DNA from: Lates calcarifer
Taxonomy: Eukaryota > Chordata > Actinopteri > Centropomidae
Length of the DNA: 64,000 nucleotides
Direction of reading: 5' to 3'
Assembly: GCF_001640805.2 (NCBI RefSeq)
Contig: NC_066850.1
Coordinates: 14,264,157-14,328,156, forward strand
Under the pieces are notes generated by a model. That model was not told the origin of the DNA, did no database searches, and was given only the letters and a program-made list of their open reading frames with translations. A program made the position numbers and the translations under genes. Shown here one piece after another: positions 15,201-28,139 of the stretch (the first letter of the stretch is position 1; every line of letters starts with the position of its first letter).

Positions 15201-18200
15201 ATTTTCCAATCATCAGTATTTACTATATTTCATCACAGTGAAAAACAGACTCTAAACTCGGGAAAACACAGATTTGAGGATTTTTGCATTACTTCTCAAA
15301 CCAACACAGTAGCTGTCTGTCCAGCATTGTGTTTGTTTTTGTCTTGCTGCCTGCCCTCTGAATGATGTTTACATCATGCAGGAGACCAGCAGGTACATTA
15401 AGGTGATTCATGGTCCCTTCCCAGTGTTGAAATTGGTTAACAGTAGTACTTTAGAGGCAGTCACATGTTGGCGTGCTCCTTTGTTATTGTTCTGCTTTCT
15501 GGCTGTCAGACAGGCTGAGAGTTGGTTGGATGTTTGAGGATCGACGAGACATTTTACAAGCCGGCACTTTGCACCCCATAAAATCAGTTTCCCTAAAGAA
15601 CATTCTGCCATCTTTCAGAGTACACTTTTCACTGCATGTGAATGTGTATTTGTGTTTTCCCAGCAATAAACAGCCACATTTTAGTCAGGGATTGTAATCT
15701 AATTATTTTTATTTGTATTATAATTATAACTGACAAAAGTACTTCATCAAATTCAAAACAATTTTAAAAACATCACCACTGCTGGTGCAGTGGTACAATG
15801 GGTTTTTCAAAGCTTTTTTGGTGAGAATAGCGTCCTGCTGCCAAGACAAAGCTGATGAGAATGGTGAGCGTGAACCACAACAGTAAAGTTACAAATAGTA
15901 ATTTCATCCTTTGTTGAAATAAATGTATTGATTAGTGCAGCTTTAAATTTCAACAAAATATGCCATTCCATGCTAGCCTCGTCTCTACAAGAGCAGCTTT
16001 AATGACATTACATTTACCTTATTTACCAAAAAGCCTTGCCAGTATGTATGTCATTTTGTGGTATCAACTCTGTGTGAGTGTGTGTGTAGATGTGCGTGTT
16101 AGCAGGAACCTAGTTGGAGTTACAGTAATTGGACAAATTTAACCTATTTCCTAGACCCCGGTTTCCCTCTGCTGAGTCAATAACCCACAAGGTTTCAAAG
16201 TGCCAGAGCAACCGCACTCAACATAATGCACTCTGCTCTATATTAGCGCTGGATCGCTCTGCAGGAGTCCAGGTCAGACCATCACGAAGAGCCCGGTTTA
16301 CCCTCAACGACGCCAAGACGCCCAGTGGGTCTGCTGCCACTCATTAGGTACACATTTTTTCCACACAGCAGGGGCACAAAACAGCTACTAAAACACAACT
16401 ACACTGAGGTCCAACTAAAACAAGAACCCTCAGCATCACAACTGCTGTGTAAAATAAGAATGGAAACATTTGTGGATGGAGAACAAATATTGAATAGTAA
16501 ATAAGAAATATTGTCCAAGCTGAACCAAGTATTCAAAGTCTGAAGCTGTTGATAAATGAGCTCCATGATAAAGAGCATGTAGTACTGTATGTTTGATTTA
16601 TATGTCTTGTTCAAGGCTGATATTGATACAGATTCTGTTTTGTAATGAAGCTGACAAATTGATTGCCAGATGTGGCAACAATTCCCATTGCTTGATATTT
16701 GGTATTTTTTCTTAAGAGTGCAGATTTGCCACTGAAAAAGCATTTAGACCATCATGTATGATAGATGAACCTGTGATTTATGGGACAGTGGTGATGTTCA
16801 TTTAAAGAACATAATGTATGTGGATAATTATTGGATGGATTTACATTAAATGTGGTACAGACACTCATGGTCTTAGAGGATGAATCGTAATGACTTCAGA
16901 GATCCCCTGACTTTTTTCTAGCACCACCATGACGTTGCCATATTTTGTCTTTAAGTGAAATCATCATCATGAAAATTGGATGCCCTTTACAATTTTGAAA
17001 TGCTTATTTTGTTGGACCAAGTGTCCAAAAAATCATATTTCCGATGATATAGTACAGAAAATAATAGAAAATCCTCAAGAAGAATTGCTGCTTAATAATC
17101 AACTTAAAATTATCAATTATCAAAACTGATTAACTTTCTGTTATTTGGCTAAATGAGTTGTCACCTTAGCACAATTGCTTTATTAGATAAAATGTGACAT
17201 GAAAATATCTGAACCCCTCCTCCACATGGAGGTCAAAGATCAGCTACATTATAGCTCATTTCAGGAATTTGGCATCTTGATCAAGGACACCTCAGATGAG
17301 TGGGTAGGTGGGATGTTGGTCTTTGGCCTTGTGTTTAAAACACAGAGTCTCTCTAATTGCTAGAACACTTGGTGTACAGTCTCTTTAGCTTAAATGGAAG
17401 AACAGGTAATAGGGATTTTATTCATATAGGAGAGAGCTCACTAAGACACACCAGAAGGGTCAAAACAACATGTAAAGTCTGTGTTTATTTTTTCCTCCCT
17501 GACATATTGTACATGCAGTGAGAGTATAATTTACAGCTCAAGTCCAGATGTTTGCCAGTTGTGGAGAAAGCTGATTCATTAGCATCTGTGGGCTTCCACT
17601 AAAGAGCTATGTTTAGATGAGAGCCGTTTATTGTTAAAGGGATCACAGAGACTACGTGTAGCTTCAGAAGTGACAACAATGACGCCTACTTTGCTGTGTG
17701 TCTGTTTTGTGCATTAAAAAGAGCAAAGGGAGGCATGCGGGTGACAGGAGAGGATCAGGCAACTGCAGAGCTGCATGAAGCAAGTGTCCATGTGAAAATC
17801 AATGTTCATGTGGAAGGGGAGGTAGTCTGTATTTGAAGAGTTTTCCAGGTAGCAAATAACGAGTTTATCACCACAACTCGACAACATGCAGGTTGAAAAC
17901 TAGACTGTTGACACCGTTGTTGGACTTGATACTTTTCAGTTAATTTTCTCTGTTCTTCCACACTAGTTTTTTCAGCCATAAGTCCTGGCCCCCTTTGTGA
18001 CCTTCGTCAAGTAATGTTCCATATACAAACTGTAACAGTTGATCAGTTGCACCAGATAGAAATATCTCAGCAAATGCTGACCAGTTTGCCAAAATTTGAC
18101 AAATGTTCATTGTCTCCAGAGGATGAATCTTGCTGAATTTAGTGATCGCCTGACCTTTTCTGTAGCACCACCATGAGTGTTGTGTGGTTTAGGCTGAAAT

Positions 18201-19455
18201 ATCTAAACAACTATGTGTACAACTAATTTATCACTCAGGGCAGAAATCTGTGAGATAATGTAGAATACCTTGGAAGATGTAACCCACTGCTAGATAACCT
18301 GTAAAAAAATGTACATTTTAACTTTTCCCCTAAGGTTTGTGTAGGGAAGGCTATGTAACTGAATCATGGAGTAAGCTTGAACAATAACCTAATCAAGCAT
18401 TTTTACAATTTCAAACGAGAACACGAGGAAGGCTACAGAGCAGGAAGTCTCAGTAAAAAGCAGCAGTGTTGAAGGATCAGGGCAGATGACAACTCATCAA
18501 GATGACTGACAGGTTTGAGGGGGATGAACTCTTTGTAAGTAAGGAGGAGATGGGCAGGGCTAACAACGCACTTCTTAAGGTTCAGGGAGAAAAGCTGCAG
18601 ATTGCAAGTTTCAAGCTCTCGGTTTCCCGAACAAGGTTTCAGTCTCATGTCAGACACCGTCAGCCTCACTGCCATGTTTTACAACCGCACTCCTTTCAGC
18701 TGAAGGTTATGAACTCCTCAGTCATTATACTTTTCAGTATAGTACTTGAGTTCACCTCCCCAGGCATTTTAATGGCCTCCTTCAACATGGAGGAGATCCT
18801 GAAGTATGTTTTCGAACAGCTGATTGCAACACAGAAGCAATCTGTCTTGATTTGCAGCCAGCAGGAAACACATGGTCCATGTTATTGTCTTAGCTACTGG
18901 AGAAAACATATAGGGCGCCAGCTGAGGCCGAGCTGCTGCTGCTGCTGCTTACAGAGGAATGCTGAAACCAAATGATAATCACTCAACAGACTTATCTGTG
19001 GGAGTCAAGGTATTTAAGTCAGACCAAAAACAACCTCCTACTGTAATGTTGACTACGCAAACAAACTGAGAACGAGGCAAAATTATGGCAAGTATAAAAC
19101 TGCAGACAGAATGATGGAGGAAAACATTAGAAAGCAGAGGTCATGGTGAGACACACAGAGGCAAGAGAAATGAGGCAGAAAGAAATAAAAACACGCACAA
19201 CCTGAACACTGGAGGTACACAGCTGCATGTTTAAGTCCTTCAAATGTTGCCTGGAAATGGATTTAAAATCAATCTAAGCAAAGTTAAGGGTAGAGATCTG
19301 TTTACAGTCTGACAGAAATTAACTGAAGATTTTGAGAGAAATGAGAGAAGAACAGCACATGGACACAAATGAAGACATACATGCAGCAGTTTACCTGACT
19401 TGCCCACCCCCGCTCTGCCGAAGACGGCCAGCTTCACCTCTGGGCTTTTGGCCAT
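232..19455 (-). CDS. rerg: Ras-related and estrogen-regulated growth inhibitor (RERG), first two coding exons, 3' part off the left edge
   Basis: Small GTPase of the RERG/RASL branch of the Ras family; in mammals it is a GTP-binding growth inhibitor lacking a C-terminal prenylation box. Two coding exons are visible on the minus strand. Exon 19395-19455 encodes 20 residues beginning MAKSPEVKLAVFGRAG and ending in the P-loop GRAGVGKS. It stops one base into the next codon at a GT donor. Exon 232-288 (57 bases) completes that codon and reads ALVVRFLTRRFIWEYDPTL, again ending in phase 1 at a GT donor. Together they match the RERG N-terminus, including the YDPTL effector start. The ~200-residue family length means most of the protein lies beyond position 1. 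The ATG at 19455 has a purine-rich family-conserved context and gives exactly the known N-terminus. Family assignment is recognition from residues; paralogue status (a/b) cannot be told. Confidence 0.92.
1471..1906. repeat. MITE-like element, GAATAGTT-end family, copy a
   Basis: Starts with TTAAAGGAATAGTTTGACAT and ends near GAATGTCGAACTCTAT, a degenerate inverted version of the start. Inside are the CTTAGC / GCTAAGCTAGG motifs seen in many copies of this percomorph dispersed repeat. Related copies in this window lie at 24915-25335, 40580-40787 and 52762-52961. It is non-autonomous with no coding capacity. The transposon superfamily is not assigned. Confidence 0.65.
8622..8649. repeat. AT microsatellite
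   Basis: Nearly uninterrupted alternating T and A for about 27 bases inside the large rerg intron. Confidence 0.9.
13290..13385. repeat. Fragment of a percomorph dispersed repeat (GCTAAATGCTAACA type)
   Basis: The stretch contains GCTAAATGCTAACAGCAACA and TGCCAATGTTTAGCAGGTAA, phrases that recur in many perch-like fish genomes as one end of a non-coding dispersed repeat. The other end of the same family appears at 16820-16990 and 18060-18235. The match is from memory of repeat phrases, not from a library search. Confidence 0.45.
16820..16990. repeat. Fragment of a percomorph dispersed repeat (CACCACCATGA type)
   Basis: Contains TTGGATGGATTTACATTAAA, GAGGATGAATCGTAATGACT and TAGCACCACCATGACGTTG. 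The fragment at 18060-18235 shares the GAGGATGAAT ... CTGACCTTT ... AGCACCACCATGA order, showing two copies of one repeat about 1.2 kb apart. Confidence 0.5.
18060..18235. repeat. Second fragment of the CACCACCATGA-type repeat
   Basis: Shares the ordered motifs GAGGATGAATC, GATCGCCTGACC and GTAGCACCACCATGA with 16820-16990, same orientation. No coding content. Confidence 0.5.
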
Positions 19456-19529
19456 GACAGCAGCTGCGACCAGCAAAGCTCAGCGAGCCAATCAGTGAGC
19501 TCCGAGGTCAGCCATCCATCCAGCAGCTT
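19395..19529 (-). CDS. rerg: rerg start-codon exon (5' UTR 19456-19529, coding 19395-19455)
   Basis: Read on the minus strand, a pyrimidine-rich acceptor ending TTTCCTCAG immediately precedes AAGCTGCTGG at 19529. This gives 74 bases of 5' UTR before the ATG at 19455-19453. The exon ends at 19395 with donor GTAAACTG. The acceptor implies a further upstream non-coding exon. The reading frame is open upstream of the ATG (it would add MLVAAAV), but this extra stretch is not part of the known protein, so the ATG at 19455 is preferred. Confidence 0.88.
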
Positions 19530-22500
19530 CTGAGGAAATATGTGGGAGAAAGCTTATATGTGACAATGCATTTTTACTTCTTGATGCTACAGAACATTTC
19601 AACACCAACAACCCGACTGTTTTGTCTGCATAGAGTGCAGAATTGTCCTTTTTGCTGGTCATTTTTCTTGAAGGTATTTCTACTTTTAGAACAGCAAAGG
19701 ATGTTTCTCTTCCACCACAGTTTGTGAGTCATTCAGTGATTTCTTAATGCCCTCAAGCAATCTGGACTCAAATTAGCAGACATGTTAGGCTATGAGTGAT
19801 TGGACTGAAAAAGGAACACAGTCAGGTATATCAGGATAGACTTACCCTGACCCCTAGGAGTTTATGTACTGCTAATTAATGTGACTTAAATGGCATGACA
19901 TTTCTGACATTTATGTGGTTGTAAATCAATAGTATATAAACATGGTTTCTAGGGGACTGAGTTGGAGAAAAAGTGTGTGAGAGGGTTGGGTTCCTGGCTA
20001 GGCTGATGGGATTGTTCTATCTAAGTGAGAATGGGTACAAGCAGTTTTGCGATTTTGGTAATGACAGACACCAGTGCAGTCCTGGCACAGCATGGCTCAA
20101 TCCAGAGAAGAGGATGAAGTACAGTGACTACACTGTTCATACAGTATGTAGGGCATCAATAACAGCCAGTTCAATTAATCACTTTTTAGCATGAATATAA
20201 ATCATCTCAAATATGAGGCAAATAATGTCCCTTCCTGTTGGTGCCCAAAGAGCCAACTGTCCAAAGCAAGTAAAAATGGTAAGGCCTCTTTTGCTGGTTA
20301 GAGTTTCCACAGTTACTTCAGTCGTTCCACTGACTGCCATTTTCTGCTACCTGGAAAGAGCTACTAATAGCTACCAGGAAAAACAAAAGTGCTGTCCTCT
20401 GTTTTGGTTGTGCAACACCATACCAAGTTCAACCTCTTCACGTTCGCCCTTCACGTTCGTGCAGGGGCTACTGCTGGAAATACTTGTATGCGTTGGTGGA
20501 CGCACTTCCTTTGTGCTGTAAATCAAGCTGTCATCTGGTGGCAGCCAGAATTTCATAGTGAAAACTAAGCTTATAGTGGTGTCACAGTGATGGTGTCATT
20601 ATTCTATATGTGTTGTTTAATTAACATTTACTTCATAATGGAAAAGTGAAAATCTATTGCCACTTTAATTTTGAAATATTTATCATAGAAATGGTTGTTT
20701 AAATGATTTTGAACAAAATCATGTTTGAAAAGTGAAAATGTGGAAATGTGTGTCAGGTCTAATACCAAAAAAAAAGAATAACATTTCATAATTTTGTGAC
20801 TTTCTGACTATATCAGAAAAATATTAAACATACTAATATTCTGATACTTATTTCAGCCAGAAAGTAATAATCAAGCATATGTTTTGCTATTTTTTCCTGA
20901 GTTGAATCACTTTTCGAGGATGAATGATGTCATATTGGGTTACATTTTCATGTGTCCAGTAATGAGAAGTAGAGGAACCTTCCTTTGTGGAATAGATGCC
21001 AGTTTGGAGTGTAGAAACCTGCAGAAAAGGTCCACTTATATTGCTTAAATAAAGGTGCCCACATTGTGTTAGTTATGTGCAGCACTTTGAGCAGCATATT
21101 CCTGACATTAAATACTGTAGATGAAACATACACTGTATCCTTTCTGCTGCTCCTTTGGCTACAGAAATTTAATTAGCTGAAGGTGACAGACATCACACAC
21201 CCCTGACTGTCCCTCTCCAGAGACAAAGATCACAGCTCAGTAAGGTCTCAGTTTGAAACACCAAAATCAGCAGTATGTAGTACAGAGACAGTAGTGTCAG
21301 TGTGTTCGGAGTTGTTGACCTCGTATCTGGGATTTTTCATGCAGGTGTGCGAAAGATGCAAAAGGCTGATAAATAGAGCAGAAGACAGGCGGAGCAGGGA
21401 GGCGTAGAGGAAAGCATGCATACAGCTGAAATTGGCTGTTCAAAAAGAAAACACAACTGCAGCCCGGTTAAACAACCAAGCACAGGTCTGTTTAATAAGA
21501 AAACAACCCACTGTGAAGTTATTTCACTAGATAATTAATTCAAAACCTCTGGCCCAAACACACTCTGTTTTTCTCCTGGCTGCTGCTCTAACTTTGAACC
21601 AAAAACAAGCAATAATGATAATCTAAACTGAAATCTGCATCTTCATGTTCATTTCCATTTATGAATTTGGCAGGTGCTTTTATCCAAAGTGGCAACACTC
21701 AAGCTTGAGTACAGTAGTTAGACCTTAAAGTACTAAATCTAGTCCAATAAGACAGTGAGATCAGATAAAGAAGGTGACTCCAGAGGAATCCTGACATGCA
21801 CTGGCTTGAGAGTGATGCAATTCCAATTAGCAGCAATATTGACTGAGATTATACCACAGCAAACACAAAGCTGAGGCTTGTGTTTTCATTTCATTTCTGC
21901 AGTGGTTGCAGCAGCCTCTCTAACTTGAGGGTTATTATGTTGAACCAGTGCAGTGTCACAACAAAAAAAATCCTGATTAGAATATGACCGACACATATCA
22001 TGTTGACTCATTTGAAATTTAACAAAAACAGACATGGCACACAACTTTGTCTTGTGAAACTCAGCTGACCTACATGACTGCTTTGAACTGACAATAACAA
22101 TTTGAACCTGTCATTGGCAAAAACAAGCACTTTAGTGGACGTACTGCATGTGGTTTGAATGTGTACACAGGTTTATTCTGAGCTTTACAGTTCCCATCAG
22201 GCTGATCAGGATCATTTTAAATACTAGAGTGCAACTGTATGCAACATGTATGTCCTGTTTTTCTGCAGAAAGTTTTAGTCAGTTAGGACACTACGTGTTA
22301 AACAACAGCATTAACTGGGAACTGAACTTGTATTGTTACTTTTATTGTGTTAGACACTATAATGAAACAAGAAGTGATTCCAGGTGATAAAATATTGGCT
22401 GTGAAACTTTTTTGGCAATCATGACAACCAATTTATCTTCTTCTGATATATATATCAGTTATGTTTGTGAAAAGATCTATTAGGAGTTGCTGTTGTGTAA

Positions 22501-24016
22501 ATTTACTACATAGGGAAAATCTCTTCACTCTGCTCTCTGATAGTCTCTGTTGGATGAAATGAGATATGGCAAGAAAAATGGGAGAAAATAGAAAACAGAT
22601 CACAGGTTCAGCACACTCTGTCCAGTCAAATAAAAGCTGAAAAATGTGTTTGGGTGTGTGTCAGTGCCAGAGACATGTTAGCCAGCTTCACACTGGCTGA
22701 ATTTATGAAGTGGCCAACTTCCAGTTTTCTCCTCCCTCATCCACAGCACACACACACACATACATACGCACCCAGGGTTTAAGCTAACCTTTTGTACCAA
22801 CACACACATGCCCATATATGGTGCGACTGTGTGCCGCTTGATGTGGCTCAAGTGGCGGTCGATCATCAATCTCCCTCAGCAAGGGTCATCATAGCAGCCG
22901 TCAGCATCTTTAAATATTTTTGTTTTTATCATTATTAATGTGAATGCATTTCTACCAACCAGACAGCACAGTCAAAACAGTGAATGATATTGTTATACTG
23001 CTGTAATAATAATAATAACTGCGACAACAGCAACACTTTGTTCTCTATTCAGTTTAGTTTAAGGTGCAAGCACAAAATCACTGTGGGACATGGAGGGGGT
23101 CATGTCCCCTCCCCAGTATATGAAAAATGGCAACTTGTCCCCCAAGTATTTGTCATGACAAGTCATCAAATGCAAATGCTGAATGTTCTCTGAACTCTCT
23201 TCAGTTATTAATAGAGCTGTAGTCAACCAAAGAAAATGTTGGTTGACTGAAATCGTATGTACTCTTCAACCAATTGATTGGCAAAATAAATACATGCATC
23301 TTATCTCTAAATTAACTAAACTGGCCTCAGTGCTCTCTACCTGGTAGCCTTATCCTAAATTAATTATACATAAACATAAAAAGCTTGTATTTGTAGCATA
23401 TCAAATCATGATTAGACCAAACATAGTGAAATATTGGCAATTCTGGTATGTTCACACTTAAAGCTTTAAACAAGTGTTAAACACAGAAGTTAAGTGAGCG
23501 ACCTAACACAGACAGACAGATGAGCTGTTTAGAGAGAAGTTTACACTCAACCTTTCGTTCATCTGGTTTAGCAAAATGCAGCCCCACTGAAGACTTCTTT
23601 GACATGGTGTCAGTTAGTTTGGAGCCAACTCTGGGTAAACATTGAGTAAATGTTAACCTTGCAGTTTCCATTAGGTTGGGTGAGTTCAAAGTTGTGAAAA
23701 CAACCCCCATTTTCACAAGTGGTCTGTCCCTCCCACCGCTGAAGATAATGGATTAATCCTGGAGGACTATTGATGTAACACTTTTCTCCTTAAGAAACCG
23801 ACCATTGCCCAACCAGTGGGAATTTGGTCAGACAAGAGCACATTGAATATGAATGTAATAGTAGCAGCCCACATAAACAGCTTGCATGGCTCTTCTCTGT
23901 TACAACAGACTTGTAATTATTTTTTTGTTTAGCTGTCCTCCTGCCTGGTTTCTTGCTTTTATGTAGTTGCTTACTCTCGCTATCTGTTTTACATCTCACA
24001 CATATTACTGTAAGCA

Positions 24017-24017
<1 letters not shown>

Positions 24018-24063
<46 letters not shown>
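24018..24063. repeat. CA microsatellite
   Basis: Twenty-three uninterrupted AC units. Apparent open frames on the minus strand across it are repeat-encoded valine/cysteine runs, not genes. Confidence 0.97.
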
Positions 24064-24064
<1 letters not shown>

Positions 24065-24914
24065 ACTGTAGTGATCCCTCGCTCTCCTACGCAGCAGCAG
24101 GGAAACACCAGTGAGAGAGGAGGAAGAGGAAAACACAGCAGTGTCTCCCTACTGACAGGGTCATTCTTCTTCACATTTAGCCATTTATGGCCTCCACCCA
24201 CTCCACCCATCATCCTGACTCTTTCCCTCTCTGTTTCACTGGCATACAGACCATCATGAAATGAAGTCACAGGACAAACATCTGGAACTTTCTGCTTGAG
24301 GACAGAGCAAGTCTAGCAGAGCAACTACAATTAAAAAGTGCAAACACAGCACACACACCCAACACAACAAGAATAGAATATGTTGTGACTGCTTGGATCC
24401 GAGACAAAAATAACATACCACAGTGCTACAATTCCAACCAAAGACAAAAGGACAATTACAATGATATGGTAAAACACAAAGCTCCTGAAAAAAAGATTTA
24501 CTGCATCAGAGATCCAAGAAAAACAGTACCACTGTACACCAGTAGCTGGATGTATGTATTTAAAGGACCAGTCCAGTATTTTGGTAAACACACACATGCT
24601 TGTCTGCTGCCTTTGCATGGTAGTTAAGACACTATCACCTTTATCTTAGCTTTGTCTAGTCCAAAAATAGACACATTGACTGCAGGTTGTCAGGTGACGC
24701 CTTTAGTTGCTGGACACAACATATTTTCAACCTATAACTGCACATAAAACCATGATTTGATATTGTTGTTCTCAGCTGGATGTTAGTATGACAGTGAACA
24801 ATTTTCAAAAAATGTTGGCCTGTCTGCGTCAAGAAACAGGCCATAAATGAGAGCTGCTATTCAGATGTTCAAAGTGACAGATCATTGTCTTGGACTAATT
24901 GTCTGTCTCTGAAC

Positions 24915-25335
24915 ATTAAAAGAATAGTTCAACATTTTTTGGGACTGTGCTTATTAACTTTTTAAGTCTGATAGCTACATGAGAAGATTGATTACTTTCA
25001 TGTCTGTGTGCTAAATATGAAGCTAAAGCCGAGAGACAGCTAGCTTAGTTTGGCATGAACGCTGAAATGCTAAATCTCACTGATGAGCGCATTATATCTC
25101 ATTTGTCTAATCAGTACAAAACATGAAAAGTGTAAAAATGACAAGTTGTGGTTTAATATGCTAGGCTACTTCTTGGCCGGGTTATCATGCCAAGCTAACT
25201 GAACAGAGTCGGGCTAGCTGGCTGTACCCCCCTGTTTCCAGTCTTTATGCTAAGCTAACCAATTCCTGGCTGTAGCTTTATAGTTAACATAAAGGTGTGT
25301 GAGTGTTATCAGTCTTCTCGTGTAACTCAGCAAGA
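24915..25335. repeat. MITE-like element, GAATAGTT-end family, copy b
   Basis: Begins ATTAAAAGAATAGTTCAACA and contains the family core, including CTTGGCCGGGTTATCATGCC and TATGCTAAGCTAACC. Its far end is degenerate: the usual inverted terminus is not recognisable after about 25335. Confidence 0.65.
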
Positions 25336-26336
25336 TTTAAGCAAAACTAACTACACTGCTACAGTACAAACTGAATACAAGTATCACCTTTACCAAGTAA
25401 TAGCGAAGTTGCTACAAGACAGAACAGTAAAAGTACAGCTATATTACTGCTTTTCAGGCTGAAGCCAAAGGATACCAACTGTGACATAAAACATGCCTCT
25501 ATGTTTAGACTGAATTTGATGGACATTCTACTGTATAATCAGGCGTTTCATCCTAATAAATTATAACATATTTGTCTACATACTCAGCCCAACACAAAAA
25601 CTGTTCTGTGTTACTTTTGTGAAAGGAAAAAATGAGAACAATAGACCTGATACCCTCTATTGAGAATCCACTGCCTTTTTTTTTTTTTTTTTTACCCATA
25701 GACCTCTGATGTACAGGGACTCCATCCAAACTGTCAAACTGGGCACGTGTTTTTTTTTCCGCTGTGTGCCCAGCTGGATTTTGTGTCATTTTTACCCTGA
25801 GAAATGAATCTGGGTGGTGGTTCTGTGGTTGAGGGAGATTACAGACCTCTGAGCTCCAAACCATGGGAGGAGACCTGCTGCACCACAGGCTATAGAAAGA
25901 CTGCAAACCACAGGCCTGTCATCAAAATACATACAGTGAACTGGTGCACTGCCTCTGAAGGGAAACCAGTGAAACCAGTGGGGAAAAGAATGCTGTTATG
26001 TCCTACTGAAACCTATTACCTTGCTTTTATTTTCAAAAAATATAGTAGATTTAAAGAACTAGGTGAAAATTGTGTCTTTAAAGATACTGTCCTGTTCCTA
26101 CAGTTCTTTCTGCAGCTGTAAACACTTGGTGTTTTCAGCCAGCAATGACCGGTCTCTGTCAGACAGCCCTCATACTGATTGGACTTTGGACCAGTTTGGC
26201 TCTGTTTGATCATGTTTTTATCTCAAAGTCTTCTCTCTTAGAAGATATTTGTCTTTCTCTACTGATGGAGTTAAGACAAGATGTTACTCAAACCAAAAAC
26301 AAAACGTGATAGGAACAGCTATTCTATGAGTCGTTA

Positions 26337-26480
26337 GAGGTGGAAGTATGTAAATCCTTTACTTAAGTAAAGATAGAAATACCACAGTTTGACATATACT
26401 CTGTTCTAAGTAAATTAAATTAAATTCTAAGTATAAAGTATTTGCTGGAGTTCCTGTAAACAAGCAAAAGTTACGTTTAC
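26337..26480. repeat. Degenerate common teleost repeat (CTTTACTTAAGTAAA core)
   Basis: Contains GAGGTGGAAGTATGTAAATC followed by CCTTTACTTAAGTAAAGAT and AGAAATACCACAGTTTGACA, the opening phrase of a very abundant fish dispersed repeat. The remainder decays into AT-rich sequence. Confidence 0.5.
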
Positions 26481-27579
26481 ATTAATTGTTTCAGTGTAAA
26501 CATTCCAAGTAAGTGGCATAAAATGGAAATATGCAAATAAGGTTCAAATACCTCAGAACCGAACATAAGTACAGTACTTGTAAATGCAGTTATATTCCAC
26601 CCCTGTGAGTCATTGCCATTGCACTTCATTAGGATCCATTATACTATTTGCACTTTATCTTGATATGTGTATGACAGATAAAAGCTGCTGTTACTTGTTG
26701 TTATTGAGGATGCTCAAGTTTCTGTTATCTGATTTCAACACTGACCTCAAACCAATCTTCATTTTTGTTGGCATTCCACCTACAGCCGTCTTGAGGACCT
26801 CACAGAGTCCCCAGGACCCCAGTTTGGCAAGCGTGTGTGTAGGATGTGCTGAGTGCCCCTAAATCCCATTGGGATGCAGGCTATTATGCAACACTCAAAG
26901 CTGCTCATGAATGCCAATTACGTCCTCGAACCCAAGAGGGGAAGGTGGAGAAAGATCAAGTAGCAAAGTAAGATTAAACTGCATGTTCATGAAGATGGAG
27001 CTGTAAATTCACAACTGTGATTGCATTAGAAAAAAAAAACTATTATTTTTACTTTGTGTGATTTATCTTCAGTTTGTTCCCATTCAATATCCCAAATGAC
27101 TGACTGGAAATATTTCTCCAACTTTTTAAATTTTACTCTTCTTCCAAAAACAAAGACTTTTACTGAGATTCTGTAAAATGTAATATAAATGACCATCAAA
27201 TAAAATATTGTCCATTTAAACAAGCATGAATACCAAGGACAAACGTAAATACCCATTGAAATTTCATAGAAATCTTTATGTCGTGAGAAACAGCTGCGTC
27301 TCGGAGGAATCAGAGCGTTTGACCTTCCCCAAAGGTTTCTTTCTGTTAGGAAAATATCAAACCCTCTGGCCTGACCATGGGTTTGATCGTTTCCACACCT
27401 CAGTGTCGCAGAGCGGTCTCCTGAAGGGAAGCACCTGACGTGAAAACACTGGCAGAAAGACTCACCAGAGACCGCTTAATGCAGTAATAAAATCCCGACG
27501 ATGAAACGCTGATCTGGATGAGATAAATTAAAAAAGAAAAAAGTTGGCAAGTCCGCTGATCAAAAATTATGTGTCTGAC

Positions 27580-27800
27580 CTTCGCAGATGCGGACGCAGC
27601 GCACCGCTGGATCGAGGGAGAGATGTGTACAGCTGGACGGACAGACGAGGGATGAATGGACTGATCCTGTCTGGACAGACCGAACTGCAGCTCTGACTGG
27701 GATGAATGAAGCCCTAAAACGGAGGGTCAGTGGAAATATACGGAGCGGAGCTGCTGGAGTGCCCGACACTCTGCTGCCTCTGACCGGGCTGCTGCTGCAT
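27580..27800 (-). promoter_or_regulatory. Probable non-coding first exon and promoter region of rerg
   Basis: This is the most GC- and CpG-rich stretch of the left 30 kb. On the minus strand it ends with a good donor, GCGAAG followed by GTCAGACA, at 27580. It carries no convincing coding frame. The rerg start-codon exon has its own acceptor, so an upstream 5' UTR exon is required, and this is the best candidate within range. The transcription start cannot be fixed from sequence. It could instead be an unrelated CpG island. Confidence 0.4.
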
Positions 27801-28139
27801 GCCACTGCATGTCCGCAGCGAAGGTGGACAGTGACCCCTAGTGGCTGAAAGTGATAACAAAGGTTTATAATCAAGTTTTTGAATTTCCATCCACGTTGCC
27901 ACTCGACTTCTCTCAAAAAGGAACCGTTTGAAAAGCTCAGTCAAACGTTAACACATTTTTCCGTACTTACTTAACCTTCTTCTTCAGTCAGTCATAATGT
28001 TTTGTTCATCTAACTAACTGCACAGTACAAAATCTTTCAGAAAATATTAACATAATGTCCAAATCTCATAAATAATTCTTTATAGATTTATCCTAATAAT
28101 GTAATTCATAGTCCTGACAGACAAACTCAACTCTAGTAT

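Larger units (their letters stand above)
289..19394 (-). other. Large rerg intron with repeats and possible regulatory islands
   Basis: A 19.1 kb intron on the minus strand between the two coding rerg exons. I see no other convincing exon in it; open frames are short and lack splice context or recognisable motifs. It contains a 13-base C run at 1221-1233, a MITE-like element at 1471-1906, an AT microsatellite at 8622-8649, and fragments of a percomorph dispersed repeat at 13290-13385, 16820-16990 and 18060-18235. Stretches rich in TAATTA/ATTAAT sites occur around 9250-9960 and 11935-12130. Confidence 0.75.
19530..27579 (-). other. Probable first rerg intron, no gene seen
   Basis: Non-coding DNA between the start-codon exon and the putative upstream exon. 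It holds a CA microsatellite (24018-24063), a MITE-like element (24915-25335), an 18-base T run (25676-25693) and a common teleost repeat with a CCTTTACTTAAGTAAA core (about 26337-26480). A degenerate stretch at 21653-21720 resembles another common fish repeat with a CTTTTATCCAAAG core. No coding exon is supported. Confidence 0.5.

Noticed and set aside
18502..18975. 157-codon plus-strand open frame in the rerg intron
   Set aside because: Composition is irregular, it ends in a CTG-repeat-encoded cysteine run, and no domain is recognised. It is probably chance; a protein search would settle it.
23790..24270. Minus-strand frames across the CA microsatellite
   Set aside because: The open frame is produced by the dinucleotide repeat.
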